A DNA stretch of 64,000 nucleotides from assembly GCF_014858725.1 (NCBI RefSeq), contig NZ_AQGV01000015.1, positions 310,001 through 374,000 on the forward strand, given 5' to 3'. Below, in pieces: positions 52,433 to 61,123 of the stretch. Positions within the stretch are counted from its first letter, which is position 1. Each line of letters starts with the position of its first letter. A program made the translations under genes and the position numbers. Below the pieces are notes generated by a model. That model saw nothing but the letters and a program-made list of their open reading frames with translations, did not search any database and had not been told where the DNA came from. The stretch comes from Pseudoalteromonas aurantia 208. GTDB taxonomy: Bacteria > Pseudomonadota > Gammaproteobacteria > Enterobacterales > Alteromonadaceae.

Positions 52433-52759
52433 CTAGCGAGCGACGGTGATCTTCTCGACTATTTCTAGCTCAGTACCTGTTGCACAACGGCCTGAACCTA
52501 CAATATTTAACCCTAATTGGCTATCAAATGCACCTAACACTAAACTCAAAAGATTGGCGCTTCCTTTGCTGTTTAGGTCGATTAACCACTGATCCATTAA
52601 TTCAAGTCGAGAACAAGATGTTAAAGCACTGCGTTTTTGGTTAGTTTTAAACCACACTTGATCATTTTTAACTTCAACCTCAGTAATATGATATTTTTCA
52701 TCCAAGCTGATACAAGAGAAGCTAGCAAAAGTAATCACTAAAAAATAAATAATCCGCAT
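52433..52759 (-). CDS. Secreted small-protein family member C (108 aa, short form)
   Basis: 108 residues, signal peptide ~1-19 (IIYFLVITFASFSCIS; the Cys could be a lipobox variant but is not a clear one). The rest is the N-terminal domain alone: YHITEVEVKNDQVWFKTNQK, LTSCSRLELMDQWLIDLNSK, ANLLSLVLGAFDSQLGLNIV and GSGRCATGTELEIVEKITV. It aligns with members A and B over ~85 residues, including S-C, W-x-I-D/N-L, L-L-x-x-x-x, and G/T-x-R-C, but lacks the C-terminal extension with LCGxxxC. This matches the usual ~100-aa size of the family as I know it, in which G-T-G-x-C is typical near the end. It lies downstream of the 1038-aa protein gene on the same strand (132 bp). Confidence 0.72.
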   Translation of the reverse strand: MRIIYFLVITFASFSCISLDEKYHITEVEVKNDQVWFKTNQKRSALTSCSRLELMDQWLIDLNSKGSANLLSLVLGAFDSQLGLNIVGSGRCATGTELEIVEKITVAR

Positions 52760-52890
52760 TTAAACTCACAAAAAATAAAGTTAATGCCAATTATAATTAA
52801 AAAAACAAAAAGGTACAATCATAAATAGAGCCAATATATAAAAACCCTTCATTGAAAATGTGATAGAAAAATAAAATTAAAGCAAACTGG

Positions 52891-55800
52891 TTATATAGTT
52901 TCAGCCATTGGGCTACCTAGTAAGTTAGTATGAATAAATATGACGTCCTTAATCCTAGGTATATAAAAAGCAGGGTTGCTCCAACTAGTGCATCTATTTG
53001 CACTAAAGCATGCCTTTACTCTGAATATTTCATTGTCTTTAGCATTATATGCGTAACTCAAAACCCCTTTATTATCAGTTGCTATTACCTCCCATGTAAC
53101 ATTATTAAAATCATGACAAGGCTGTTTACATTTTGCTATTTGAATAATGTAGGAAGTAGCATTCGGCACCTCTGACCAACTCATGGCAGTGCTTTGAACT
53201 TGCAAATCAGGCGGGAAATCAACGAATAAGTCTAATGAGACAGTGTTACTCCACCCAAAACAAACTCCATCTATCTTACAGCCCCTCACCCTGAATACAG
53301 TCAAACCGGTGATAGAACCAAACTGACTTTCAAATAAATTACCAACCGGTATATTTGATTTAATGGTTTTCCAAACCAATCGGGCTTCGTTTTTCTTACA
53401 ATCACCATCACAAGCCGCAGCTTCGATTTCTATATATTTAATCGATTTCTCTTGTAATGCACACCAACTGATTGTATTTTTTTCTTCAGCCGCAGAGAGT
53501 TTAGGAGTAGAACTACAAACAGGCACTGCATAATACAACGCACCTGACTCTGTATACCCTCCAGCACAATCCATTTCATTTATTTCCCCTATACATGCTT
53601 TTACTCGATATTTATAACTTCCTGTCATTTTTGGCTGGTGTGAGAAGTCAACATACACTTTATTACCTAGTTGTGGCTGCAATACATCAGTAACCTCTAA
53701 CCAAGGTTGACCGTCATAACTTAATTGTACTTTGTAAAAAGTCGCACTTTGCACAACACCCCATTTAACCTGAATTTCATCATTATACTTTTCAACGGTT
53801 ACAGAATCTGGGTTCGAGTAATCAAATGGGACTGTATAGTTAATGCCTTCAGAATATGTAAAACCCCTAGAGCACACCTCCCCCGAACTTAATTGGATAC
53901 ATGCTGACACCCTATATTGAAAATTCCCAGAGACATGCGGCTTATGGGTATAAGAGGCAAAAAGCCTATTGCTACCGGTTGGCATTTCGATGATATTGAC
54001 TTCTTGCCAAAACTCATTTTCATGCATCAGTTCAAGTTTGTAATGCGATGCGCCCTTAACCAAGTCCCACTTAACCGATACCGTTTTATTGGTACTTTCA
54101 ACAATTACCCTATTTGGTGGTTCAGATACGCTACTTTGATCATAAGTCTGAATAGGGTAAGAGCTAACAGAAAACTCCGAGCAATTTCCTTGTTCACATG
54201 CTGCTACTTTATATGAATAAACGCCATGCGGCCGTGTCGTTGAGAAGCTGTTTGAGGTTGAGCTTTGAAGTTGCTCACTAATATCGACCCATTCTAGGCC
54301 ATTCATACTTTCTTTTAATATGTATTTATCAACATGAGATACAGGTTCCCAGCGAACTGTCACTCTATCTGATTTAGCTAGACCTGAAGGCTGTGTAGGT
54401 ACTTTTGGTTTAATATATTGCCCTAACCAATTTGAGGCAGGTGAAGGCTGTGAACACACTAATTGATTACATGCAATCACCCGAAACCGTACCCAGCCGA
54501 CCTTATGTTGTAGACCTACAATTGAAAGCGGTGAAGTAAAGTTTAGATATTTGGTATAATTCACCCAATGTCCGTTAGGTAGATATATTTCTATAAAGTA
54601 CTGTTCAGCAGCTGTTACCGGTTCCCAATCGATGAATAAACCATCAGGCGTATTATTTACAAAAGGGGCCTGAGGAGGACTTAATTCATCCATAAATTCG
54701 ACCCTGTTTGAAGGGGCTGAAAATGAGGAGCACACGCTCGCACTGCAGGCAGCAATACGAAACTGCCTTTTGCCTGATGGTTGCGTGCCAAATACCGCTT
54801 TATTTAAATGTTTATTTCCTCTATTTTCCGCCGCAATGTAATGTGAATCAGTAGCGGTAACCCAGCTCCATTCATTCTCTTTCATTTCTATTTCATAATG
54901 CAGTGCACCAGAGACATGGTCCCAATCAATGAGAATTTCATTGCCGCTTTTAACTGCTTTTACATTTTGCGGAGGCGTAACTTCTTCGACTAAAAGCACA
55001 CTAGAGTATGCCGAACACTCATTAGATATCTGATTGCAGGATTTCAGTCTCACTCTTTTGGCATGTGCAATATACTTGTTAAAATTAAATTCGAGCTCTT
55101 GAACAGGGCTTAATACGTGCCAATCGCTATTAGAGTCAGTACTTGGGCTGTATTCAACAATGTAATAATCTGCGTAAATTACATTATTCCAACGGAGTAC
55201 ACTTTCGTTTATCTTATTTAATAACAGCTCGGGTTGAGGGCTGTTTAAACGCTTTAATGTAACGGCTTTGGAATCTGAGCTAAAAGTTGAGCAAGGCCGA
55301 AGATTTATACATTCTTGTCCTTTAAATATAAATCGAGCGTAGTTGAAGCCTTGCTTTAATTTGTATGTTGCTTTCCATTTGTAATCACCCCATTTTCCAG
55401 AAATTTTAAATGGGCTTACAACTTCAAGAGACGAATCCTCATCAATTGGTTTACCATTCGCTAAAATATTCATATGTGCATCTGAAAAGCGTCCAGCAGT
55501 TGTTGAATTTAATGTGATTTCAAAAGTTTGATTATCTATAGCTCGAAGCGTTGGTGGTGATACCGTATATAGATCTCCCATGTTAACCGTCGATGTTCTA
55601 GAAGAGTTATAATTTAGGCCTCCAGTGTAATTTGAACATCCGTTTTCATTACACGCCTTCACCCTAAAACTATAGCGCCCTCCTGACATATCAACAATCT
55701 TAGCTACCCCAACCTCCTGAGGACCATAAAAACTACCACCCGATATAAACAAATCAACATTTAGCCTTTCATATTCTTGTGCACTATCATCCAATATATT

Positions 55801-56007
55801 GAACCAACCTTTTCCTGACGGTGTAAGTGCCTCTATTGCATAGTGAGTAGAATCTTTAGAAGTTGTCCAATATATTAATACCGACTGCAATGGTTTGTTG
55901 GAATTTTTTACTACATGAACCCACTCAGGGGAAATCGGGTGGGAAGCAAATGATAATGAAGAATAAATTAGTACAATAAAACAAGCTAAACGCTTATAAA
56001 AAATCAC
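52891..56007 (-). CDS. Secreted multi-FN3 protein ending in Rhs motif (orphan N-terminal module)
   Basis: 1038 residues. Signal peptide ~1-21 (LACFIVLIYSSLSFA). The whole protein is a chain of roughly nine FN3-type repeats, each with the frame W-x-x-V-x-x-A-x-x-Y-x-I/V-E and ending in a Cys pair plus S-x-x-S (KACNENGCSNYTG; KSCNQISNECSAYS; AACSASVCSSFSAP; IACNQLVCSQPSP; AACEQGNCSEFS; SACIQLSSGEVCS; KACIGEINEMDCA; RGCKIDGVCFGWS; KACFSANRCTSWS). It ends DVIFIHTNLLGSPMAETI and stops: the Rhs-core opening string with two substitutions (D to N, V to M). No cadherin-like part is present, unlike the 1137- and 1423-aa proteins. Divergent from the 1423-aa gene, with 434 bp between them. Confidence 0.87.
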   Translation of the reverse strand: MIFYKRLACFIVLIYSSLSFASHPISPEWVHVVKNSNKPLQSVLIYWTTSKDSTHYAIEALTPSGKGWFNILDDSAQEYERLNVDLFISGGSFYGPQEVGVAKIVDMSGGRYSFRVKACNENGCSNYTGGLNYNSSRTSTVNMGDLYTVSPPTLRAIDNQTFEITLNSTTAGRFSDAHMNILANGKPIDEDSSLEVVSPFKISGKWGDYKWKATYKLKQGFNYARFIFKGQECINLRPCSTFSSDSKAVTLKRLNSPQPELLLNKINESVLRWNNVIYADYYIVEYSPSTDSNSDWHVLSPVQELEFNFNKYIAHAKRVRLKSCNQISNECSAYSSVLLVEEVTPPQNVKAVKSGNEILIDWDHVSGALHYEIEMKENEWSWVTATDSHYIAAENRGNKHLNKAVFGTQPSGKRQFRIAACSASVCSSFSAPSNRVEFMDELSPPQAPFVNNTPDGLFIDWEPVTAAEQYFIEIYLPNGHWVNYTKYLNFTSPLSIVGLQHKVGWVRFRVIACNQLVCSQPSPASNWLGQYIKPKVPTQPSGLAKSDRVTVRWEPVSHVDKYILKESMNGLEWVDISEQLQSSTSNSFSTTRPHGVYSYKVAACEQGNCSEFSVSSYPIQTYDQSSVSEPPNRVIVESTNKTVSVKWDLVKGASHYKLELMHENEFWQEVNIIEMPTGSNRLFASYTHKPHVSGNFQYRVSACIQLSSGEVCSRGFTYSEGINYTVPFDYSNPDSVTVEKYNDEIQVKWGVVQSATFYKVQLSYDGQPWLEVTDVLQPQLGNKVYVDFSHQPKMTGSYKYRVKACIGEINEMDCAGGYTESGALYYAVPVCSSTPKLSAAEEKNTISWCALQEKSIKYIEIEAAACDGDCKKNEARLVWKTIKSNIPVGNLFESQFGSITGLTVFRVRGCKIDGVCFGWSNTVSLDLFVDFPPDLQVQSTAMSWSEVPNATSYIIQIAKCKQPCHDFNNVTWEVIATDNKGVLSYAYNAKDNEIFRVKACFSANRCTSWSNPAFYIPRIKDVIFIHTNLLGSPMAETI

Positions 56008-56441
56008 TGAAAATCCAATTAAAAGAAGAGGTGGCTATTAACTTTACCATAAATTAAGTTAATTAAAAATCATTAGAAATAAACAGTCACAAAAGCTCGC
56101 TAGTTTGCAACTTCATTATGTCATTTCAAACTATAGCTATATGTTAACCAGTGAATTAAAAATTCTTTTCGGGTGTTTTTGTCGTGAATCATGTGAATTA
56201 CTAACTAAAATCGATCATTTAATGTGCATGAATTGAAGGTGTTTTTCCTACCATATATTAATTTAATATCTTAAAAACTTTGTATTTGCGATATAAAGCG
56301 ACGTTTGAATTTATTATGGTATTACATATTTGCAATTGCATTGTAAATGCAGTGTTGCGTTTGTGTCGCTGTTCTATTCTATTCTGTTCGTTTTTAAGTT
56401 GAGTGATGGTATTATTCGTCGAAATATAAAAAGGACTGCTA
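56008..56441. promoter_or_regulatory. Divergent intergenic region between two orphan modules
   Basis: 434 bp, very AT-rich, no supported gene; a minus-strand frame at 56258-56470 overlaps the signal peptide of the + gene and has no family similarity. It must hold both divergent promoters. An AAAAAGGACTGCTA box precedes the ATG at 56442. Confidence 0.5.
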
Positions 56442-59400
56442 ATGCATTTTAAAATAATTAATTTTTTCATTCTATTTTTATCGTTTAACGTGATTTCAAA
56501 ACCACTGGCCCCATTTATATCTGGCGGCTATGAGTACGAATATAATACTGTAAGCCGTGTCTCTATAGTAAAAGTTACAGGAGCAAGTTCATATAAAGTT
56601 TTTTTTAATGGTGATTTCATAGGCTCTACTACTCAAGATACATATGACTATTTTGTACCTTGGCAAAAAAAAGGGGATGGTTATTTTGAAGTACAGGCTT
56701 GCAATGAAAGTGGCTGTAGTGGATTTAGCAATAAGCTGCTTATTCATGTATACCCCAAGTTATATGAGCCGATCCAATTTGATACGCCTAGAGCGCTTTA
56801 TACAGATGAGAACTTTTGTGTTGATTTCCCCATGATGCCCTATGGGAAGAATTACCACCCGTACTTACAAGGTAAGATGAAAGGCTCCACACGTGGCGGC
56901 ACACAGTGCTATACTTTAGATAGGCTAGGTTCGCATGCCTATCATGTTAAGAATAACTTTACCTCATTCAGTGCAGTTCATACGATTCAGTCAATTTTAC
57001 GTTTTCGTTCGAGTGATAACCCCCAAATACCCGAGCTTTCTGCGCCTAAGTCGACGTTTTTTCGTTCTGCTTTTGATCTTACTATATCGCCTGTTAACGG
57101 TGCTGTTCGTTATGAAGTGTACGAAAATGATGCACTGCTTTTAAGTACAGCCAATAACTCAGTATTAATTAGGCCTATTGGCTATAGTCCAATAACTCGC
57201 AGCCTCAAGGTGAGAGCCTGTACAGAATTTACATGCTATCCATTTAGTAATGAAATACAAATCGCGCTGGTAGATCTTGGACCTGTTAATGTTCAGGCAC
57301 CATTGCTTGCTGTTGAAGGAGAGAGTACGTGCATTAACTATGAGAAGGTAAATAATGCTAATAGATATTATTTTAAATTTAGAGGTGCGGGTAGTGGAAC
57401 TCGAATAGGCACTTTTCATTGTATAACCCCAAAAAAGCCGGGCGAGCTTGGGTTCACCATAACAGCTTGTAGTAGTGTGTCGTGCTCTAGTGAAAGTGCG
57501 ATAATATCGATGTATGTGCTGCCAAAACCTTCTTTAGATTACAACATTGCGATGTCATTGAGTGAAAATAATATTGTGTTAGGGGATGAAGTAAGCATCA
57601 CTTATTCTGCTCCCACAAGTACAGTAGGAAATACATACTATCAGCTTTTTAGTAATGATAATTTTGTTGCTCAGAATAAAGGGAGTACATTTACTTATAC
57701 ACCGGTTAAGGTTGGGCTTGAGTCTTTATCTATCGCGATGTGCAATGATAGAGGGTGTAATAAGAGCTCAGCGTTATCAAAGTTAACCGTAAACCCACCG
57801 CCTGTCGTACTTGCCCCTTTACCTAAAGTAACTTTAATTAATAGCAAGATCACGTTGGCATGGTTACAAAACTATGAGTCAGCACAATATAGTATTATTC
57901 ATTATGGGCCTAATAACCTAAAACGTAATTATCTAGTCACACCGGGAAATAAACTATTTGATATTAAAGATTCATCAAAAGAAGGCGAAGTATGTTTTGT
58001 GGTTATTTGGAAAGAGAACAGCTTGTCGGGTCGTTCTAATCCTGTGTGTACGTTAATAAGAGCTCAAAATACTATTAAATCTCAGAACACAGCACCTCAT
58101 ATACTAATACAAAATGAATCTTTTACGCTAGCAAAAGACCTCTTCACGTTTAATTATAATCGTCATATGCTGCCGTTTAAAATTGAAGCGGGCGAAAACT
58201 ACATACTTAGTGATGATAAACTGACATTAACCCCTCTACCTGGCTATTTCGGTGAAATTATGGCGCCCGTTATTTTTAAAGATTCTTATGGTGTTCAATC
58301 CAAGCCCTACATATACAAGTTGAACATAATTGATGGTAGACCTATTACTATGGGCGATGAAACATATAAAATAGAGTATGGTGCTGCACCCATATGGATA
58401 GCCCCCTATAAATTAGGGCAGGCGGATCCAAGGGGGCTTGAAATCGTCAGTACAAAAATCACATGGTATGCTGAGTATGGTCAATTAAATGTTACACATG
58501 AAGGAAAAATTATACAATATAAGAGTGTTGCTTCTAATTGCCAAAAAGAATCGACTTTTATAGACACTTTTGCTTATACCATTACGAATAGTGCAGGCTT
58601 AGAATCTCGCCCAGCGACGGTTAAAATATTAACCCGCTGCCCATATTCTCCAGAACCGGTTGCAATAGGGGATGTTTATCAATATCAAAAGAATAAGCCG
58701 TTAGTTGCAAATGTAATCGATAATTCATGTAATGATGGTTACCCAAAAGGCGCGATTTTACCAAAGAGATGCGTGCCAGACGATTATGACCCTTATGGGC
58801 GAAAAATTCATATGGGGGAAATAACGCAGTCCCCTCACAGTGGCACTATAGTTAACACGTACCATAATGGCGAAGTATTGTATGTACCAAACAAAGACAG
58901 CTGTGTTGTTGATTGGTTTAAGTATACTATCGTCAATGATACAGGGTTAAAATCTGCTCCCCGCTTAGTTAGATTAGATTGTGGTACGTACGCCCCAAAT
59001 GCTGAGTCAGATCAAGTCATACTTGGAAGTGGGCAAGAAGTCATAATTCCAATTTTGTCGAACGACACAGATTTAAATACACCCGCTTTAGATATTAGTG
59101 CGCATGAAATTATCACTCTGCCAAAGTATGGCGAGGTAAGTATATCAACCGACAAACAGTCAGCTATCTATAAACATGACAATGATAGCTGTATAAGGAC
59201 TGGTTTACAGCAAGACAAGTTTGAATATCAGATTATTAACACTCAGGGCGCAGTGTCTCCACCTGCGACTGTTAAGGTTAATACTTATTGTCACAGTTTA
59301 GCTTGGCAAAGCCAAATCTTAGAACTGGGGTTATCCAATGAGTTTTCCTGGGCTTTACCAGAAGGTTTTGGGTGTTACTCGCCTGAGTTAGATAAAAATA

Positions 59401-60713
59401 TTGTTGGCGAAGGGACGTTAACACATTCTTTTATTGAAGAAAAAACTTACTCCATTACATGGCATTGTAAAAATTCAGCGCTTAACTTTTCGTTTGATAA
59501 AGAGCACTTAATTAAAGTCGAAAAAGAAGAAGTTATCGCCATTAATATTGATGTACCAAAGCGGGTATTTAAGCAGGCAGAAAGTACAATTAATTGGCAT
59601 TTCAAATCAATACCTAAACAGTTGTTTTATACAACACTCTCCGTTAAGCCCCCAGGAGGGAGTGCGCTTATAGCATTGTCTACAGTGATGAATAATGGTT
59701 CTGGACAGTTCGCTTATACTTTTAATTCCCCTGGTAGGTATGAGTTTTACGTGCATGCGTGCAAAAGCTCAATTACCCAAGTAGGGCAGGTTCAACCTTG
59801 CCGAGGTTTAAATGAAACGTCAGTGGTTGTGGAGACTTTGGATTATGTGTTTTCATTTGAAAAGGTAGGCTCGAAATATACTTGGACACCTGTTCATTTA
59901 GCTATGAATTATGACCTACAAAAGTGTGAAGCTAATTGTCAACTTAGTAGTAATTGGAAACAATTTAAAGTATATGATAGAGATGTTACTAGTTTTAAAG
60001 GTACGATGACCGATAGTGGAATATACCGTATTAGAGTCTGTTTTAGTGAAGGTGCTTGCAGTGGTTGGTACTCTTTAAAAGAAGTTGTGCCAGCGTTCGC
60101 TCTACAGTTAGCTAATAATTCTTTTATTAATTCCATTGATAATATTGGTTGGACATATAATACCAAGAATACTGAGAAATATGCATTTTCCTTATATGTC
60201 AAGCCACCTAATGGTAAAAAATTAGAAATGTTAATTGATAACGTCCTAGAGAAAACAGGGACTATTAAATATAGATATGCTTCCTATGGTCTTTATAGCT
60301 TTAATGCTAAATTGTGTAGTGTTGAGGTTGGAGCTACTCGAGGTTTAGAAAAATGTAGTGAAATTAGTGATTATGAAGTTCAAGTGCATAATACTAAATT
60401 TAAACTAAGTAAAAGTCCTAGTGCCTTAGAGTGGTCGCCTGTGAGTGATGCAGAGAAATTTGTGATTGAAAGTGCCTTATGCAATGAGGAGTGCACCAGC
60501 AATATTAACTTGGACTGGAATGAGTTGATAATACTTTCTGGCAGCGTTACTAGTCATGTTTTAGCAGAAGGGGTTAAGAGGGCGTATCGTATAAAAACGT
60601 GTTTCAGCAATGGTACTTGTACAGCTTGGAGTTACTTTTCAAATAAAAACAAGGATGTATTATTTATTCATACAGATATTCTTGGTAGTTCTGTGGCAGA
60701 GACAATGATGTAA
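56442..60713 (+). CDS. Secreted Ig/cadherin-like/FN3 protein ending in Rhs motif (orphan N-terminal module)
   Basis: 1423 residues, the largest of the group and the only one on +. Signal peptide ~1-20 (IINFFILFLSFNVISK). Residues ~20-520: Ig/FN3-like repeats with Cys pairs (QACNESGCSGFS; RACTEFTCYPFS; TACSSVSCSSES; AMCNDRGCNKSS). ~540-960: cadherin/Big_9-like repeats (VIDNSCNDG; ILSNDTDLNTPALDI; ESTFIDTFAYTITNSAGLES). ~1020-1210 and ~1215-1405: two successive copies of the C-terminal module also seen in the 1137-aa protein (F-x-x-P-G-x-Y-x-F-x-x-x-A-C; then V-I-E-S-A-x-C; YRIKTCFSNGTCTAWSYF). It ends VLFIHTDILGSSVAETMM and stops. An internal duplication of the module is therefore visible. Convergent with the 809-aa gene. 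Confidence 0.87.
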   Translation: MHFKIINFFILFLSFNVISKPLAPFISGGYEYEYNTVSRVSIVKVTGASSYKVFFNGDFIGSTTQDTYDYFVPWQKKGDGYFEVQACNESGCSGFSNKLLIHVYPKLYEPIQFDTPRALYTDENFCVDFPMMPYGKNYHPYLQGKMKGSTRGGTQCYTLDRLGSHAYHVKNNFTSFSAVHTIQSILRFRSSDNPQIPELSAPKSTFFRSAFDLTISPVNGAVRYEVYENDALLLSTANNSVLIRPIGYSPITRSLKVRACTEFTCYPFSNEIQIALVDLGPVNVQAPLLAVEGESTCINYEKVNNANRYYFKFRGAGSGTRIGTFHCITPKKPGELGFTITACSSVSCSSESAIISMYVLPKPSLDYNIAMSLSENNIVLGDEVSITYSAPTSTVGNTYYQLFSNDNFVAQNKGSTFTYTPVKVGLESLSIAMCNDRGCNKSSALSKLTVNPPPVVLAPLPKVTLINSKITLAWLQNYESAQYSIIHYGPNNLKRNYLVTPGNKLFDIKDSSKEGEVCFVVIWKENSLSGRSNPVCTLIRAQNTIKSQNTAPHILIQNESFTLAKDLFTFNYNRHMLPFKIEAGENYILSDDKLTLTPLPGYFGEIMAPVIFKDSYGVQSKPYIYKLNIIDGRPITMGDETYKIEYGAAPIWIAPYKLGQADPRGLEIVSTKITWYAEYGQLNVTHEGKIIQYKSVASNCQKESTFIDTFAYTITNSAGLESRPATVKILTRCPYSPEPVAIGDVYQYQKNKPLVANVIDNSCNDGYPKGAILPKRCVPDDYDPYGRKIHMGEITQSPHSGTIVNTYHNGEVLYVPNKDSCVVDWFKYTIVNDTGLKSAPRLVRLDCGTYAPNAESDQVILGSGQEVIIPILSNDTDLNTPALDISAHEIITLPKYGEVSISTDKQSAIYKHDNDSCIRTGLQQDKFEYQIINTQGAVSPPATVKVNTYCHSLAWQSQILELGLSNEFSWALPEGFGCYSPELDKNIVGEGTLTHSFIEEKTYSITWHCKNSALNFSFDKEHLIKVEKEEVIAINIDVPKRVFKQAESTINWHFKSIPKQLFYTTLSVKPPGGSALIALSTVMNNGSGQFAYTFNSPGRYEFYVHACKSSITQVGQVQPCRGLNETSVVVETLDYVFSFEKVGSKYTWTPVHLAMNYDLQKCEANCQLSSNWKQFKVYDRDVTSFKGTMTDSGIYRIRVCFSEGACSGWYSLKEVVPAFALQLANNSFINSIDNIGWTYNTKNTEKYAFSLYVKPPNGKKLEMLIDNVLEKTGTIKYRYASYGLYSFNAKLCSVEVGATRGLEKCSEISDYEVQVHNTKFKLSKSPSALEWSPVSDAEKFVIESALCNEECTSNINLDWNELIILSGSVTSHVLAEGVKRAYRIKTCFSNGTCTAWSYFSNKNKDVLFIHTDILGSSVAETMM

Positions 60714-61123
60714 TGGACTTGCAAAGCTACAGTAGCTATTTTATTTTCTAAATACCTAGCAGAATAACGAATGCTATAACTGCCACCATAAACGCGACTT
60801 TGTAGTATTTATGGTGGCGGCTTTATAAGCCAGAGTCTACTAGAGCAATAATTTGGTCAGGTAATCTGTTGTGTGATAGTGCCAACATAATCGATTAGAT
60901 ATACGACCCGGAAACAGAGCCTTATTGATCAAAACTTTACGAATAATAATTTTAAGAAGATGTGTTGTGGTTCAATCATTCTGGACACTATTTGATTTTT
61001 GAAAAAAACGGAGCTTTCATGCTCCGTTTTTCTTTTTATAATGTGTGAATATATTTAAATATAGGTGATTTTAAGCAGCTGTTCCGACCCGGTGGGTCGG
61101 ATTTCCCTGCACCTTTTTATAGA
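60714..61123. other. Convergent intergenic region
   Basis: 410 bp between two genes that end in the same Rhs motif. No coding sequence is recognised, and I see no continuation of the Rhs core in any frame on either side. It contains the bidirectional terminator at 61004-61035 and a short palindrome TCCGACCCGGTGGGTCGGA at ~61083-61101 of unknown role. Confidence 0.5.
61004..61035. terminator. Bidirectional rho-independent terminator
   Basis: AAAAACGGAGC, loop TTTCAT, GCTCCGTTTTT followed by CTTTT on +. On the minus strand the same stem is followed by seven Ts. It serves both the 1423-aa (+) and the 809-aa (-) genes, although it lies 290 and 90 bp from their stops. Confidence 0.85.

Noticed and set aside
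50550..52759. Small secreted genes as immunity genes of Rhs toxins
   Set aside because: No toxin domain is encoded in the window, and these proteins carry signal peptides and lie upstream, not downstream, of the Rhs-motif ends; the classic toxin-immunity order does not fit.
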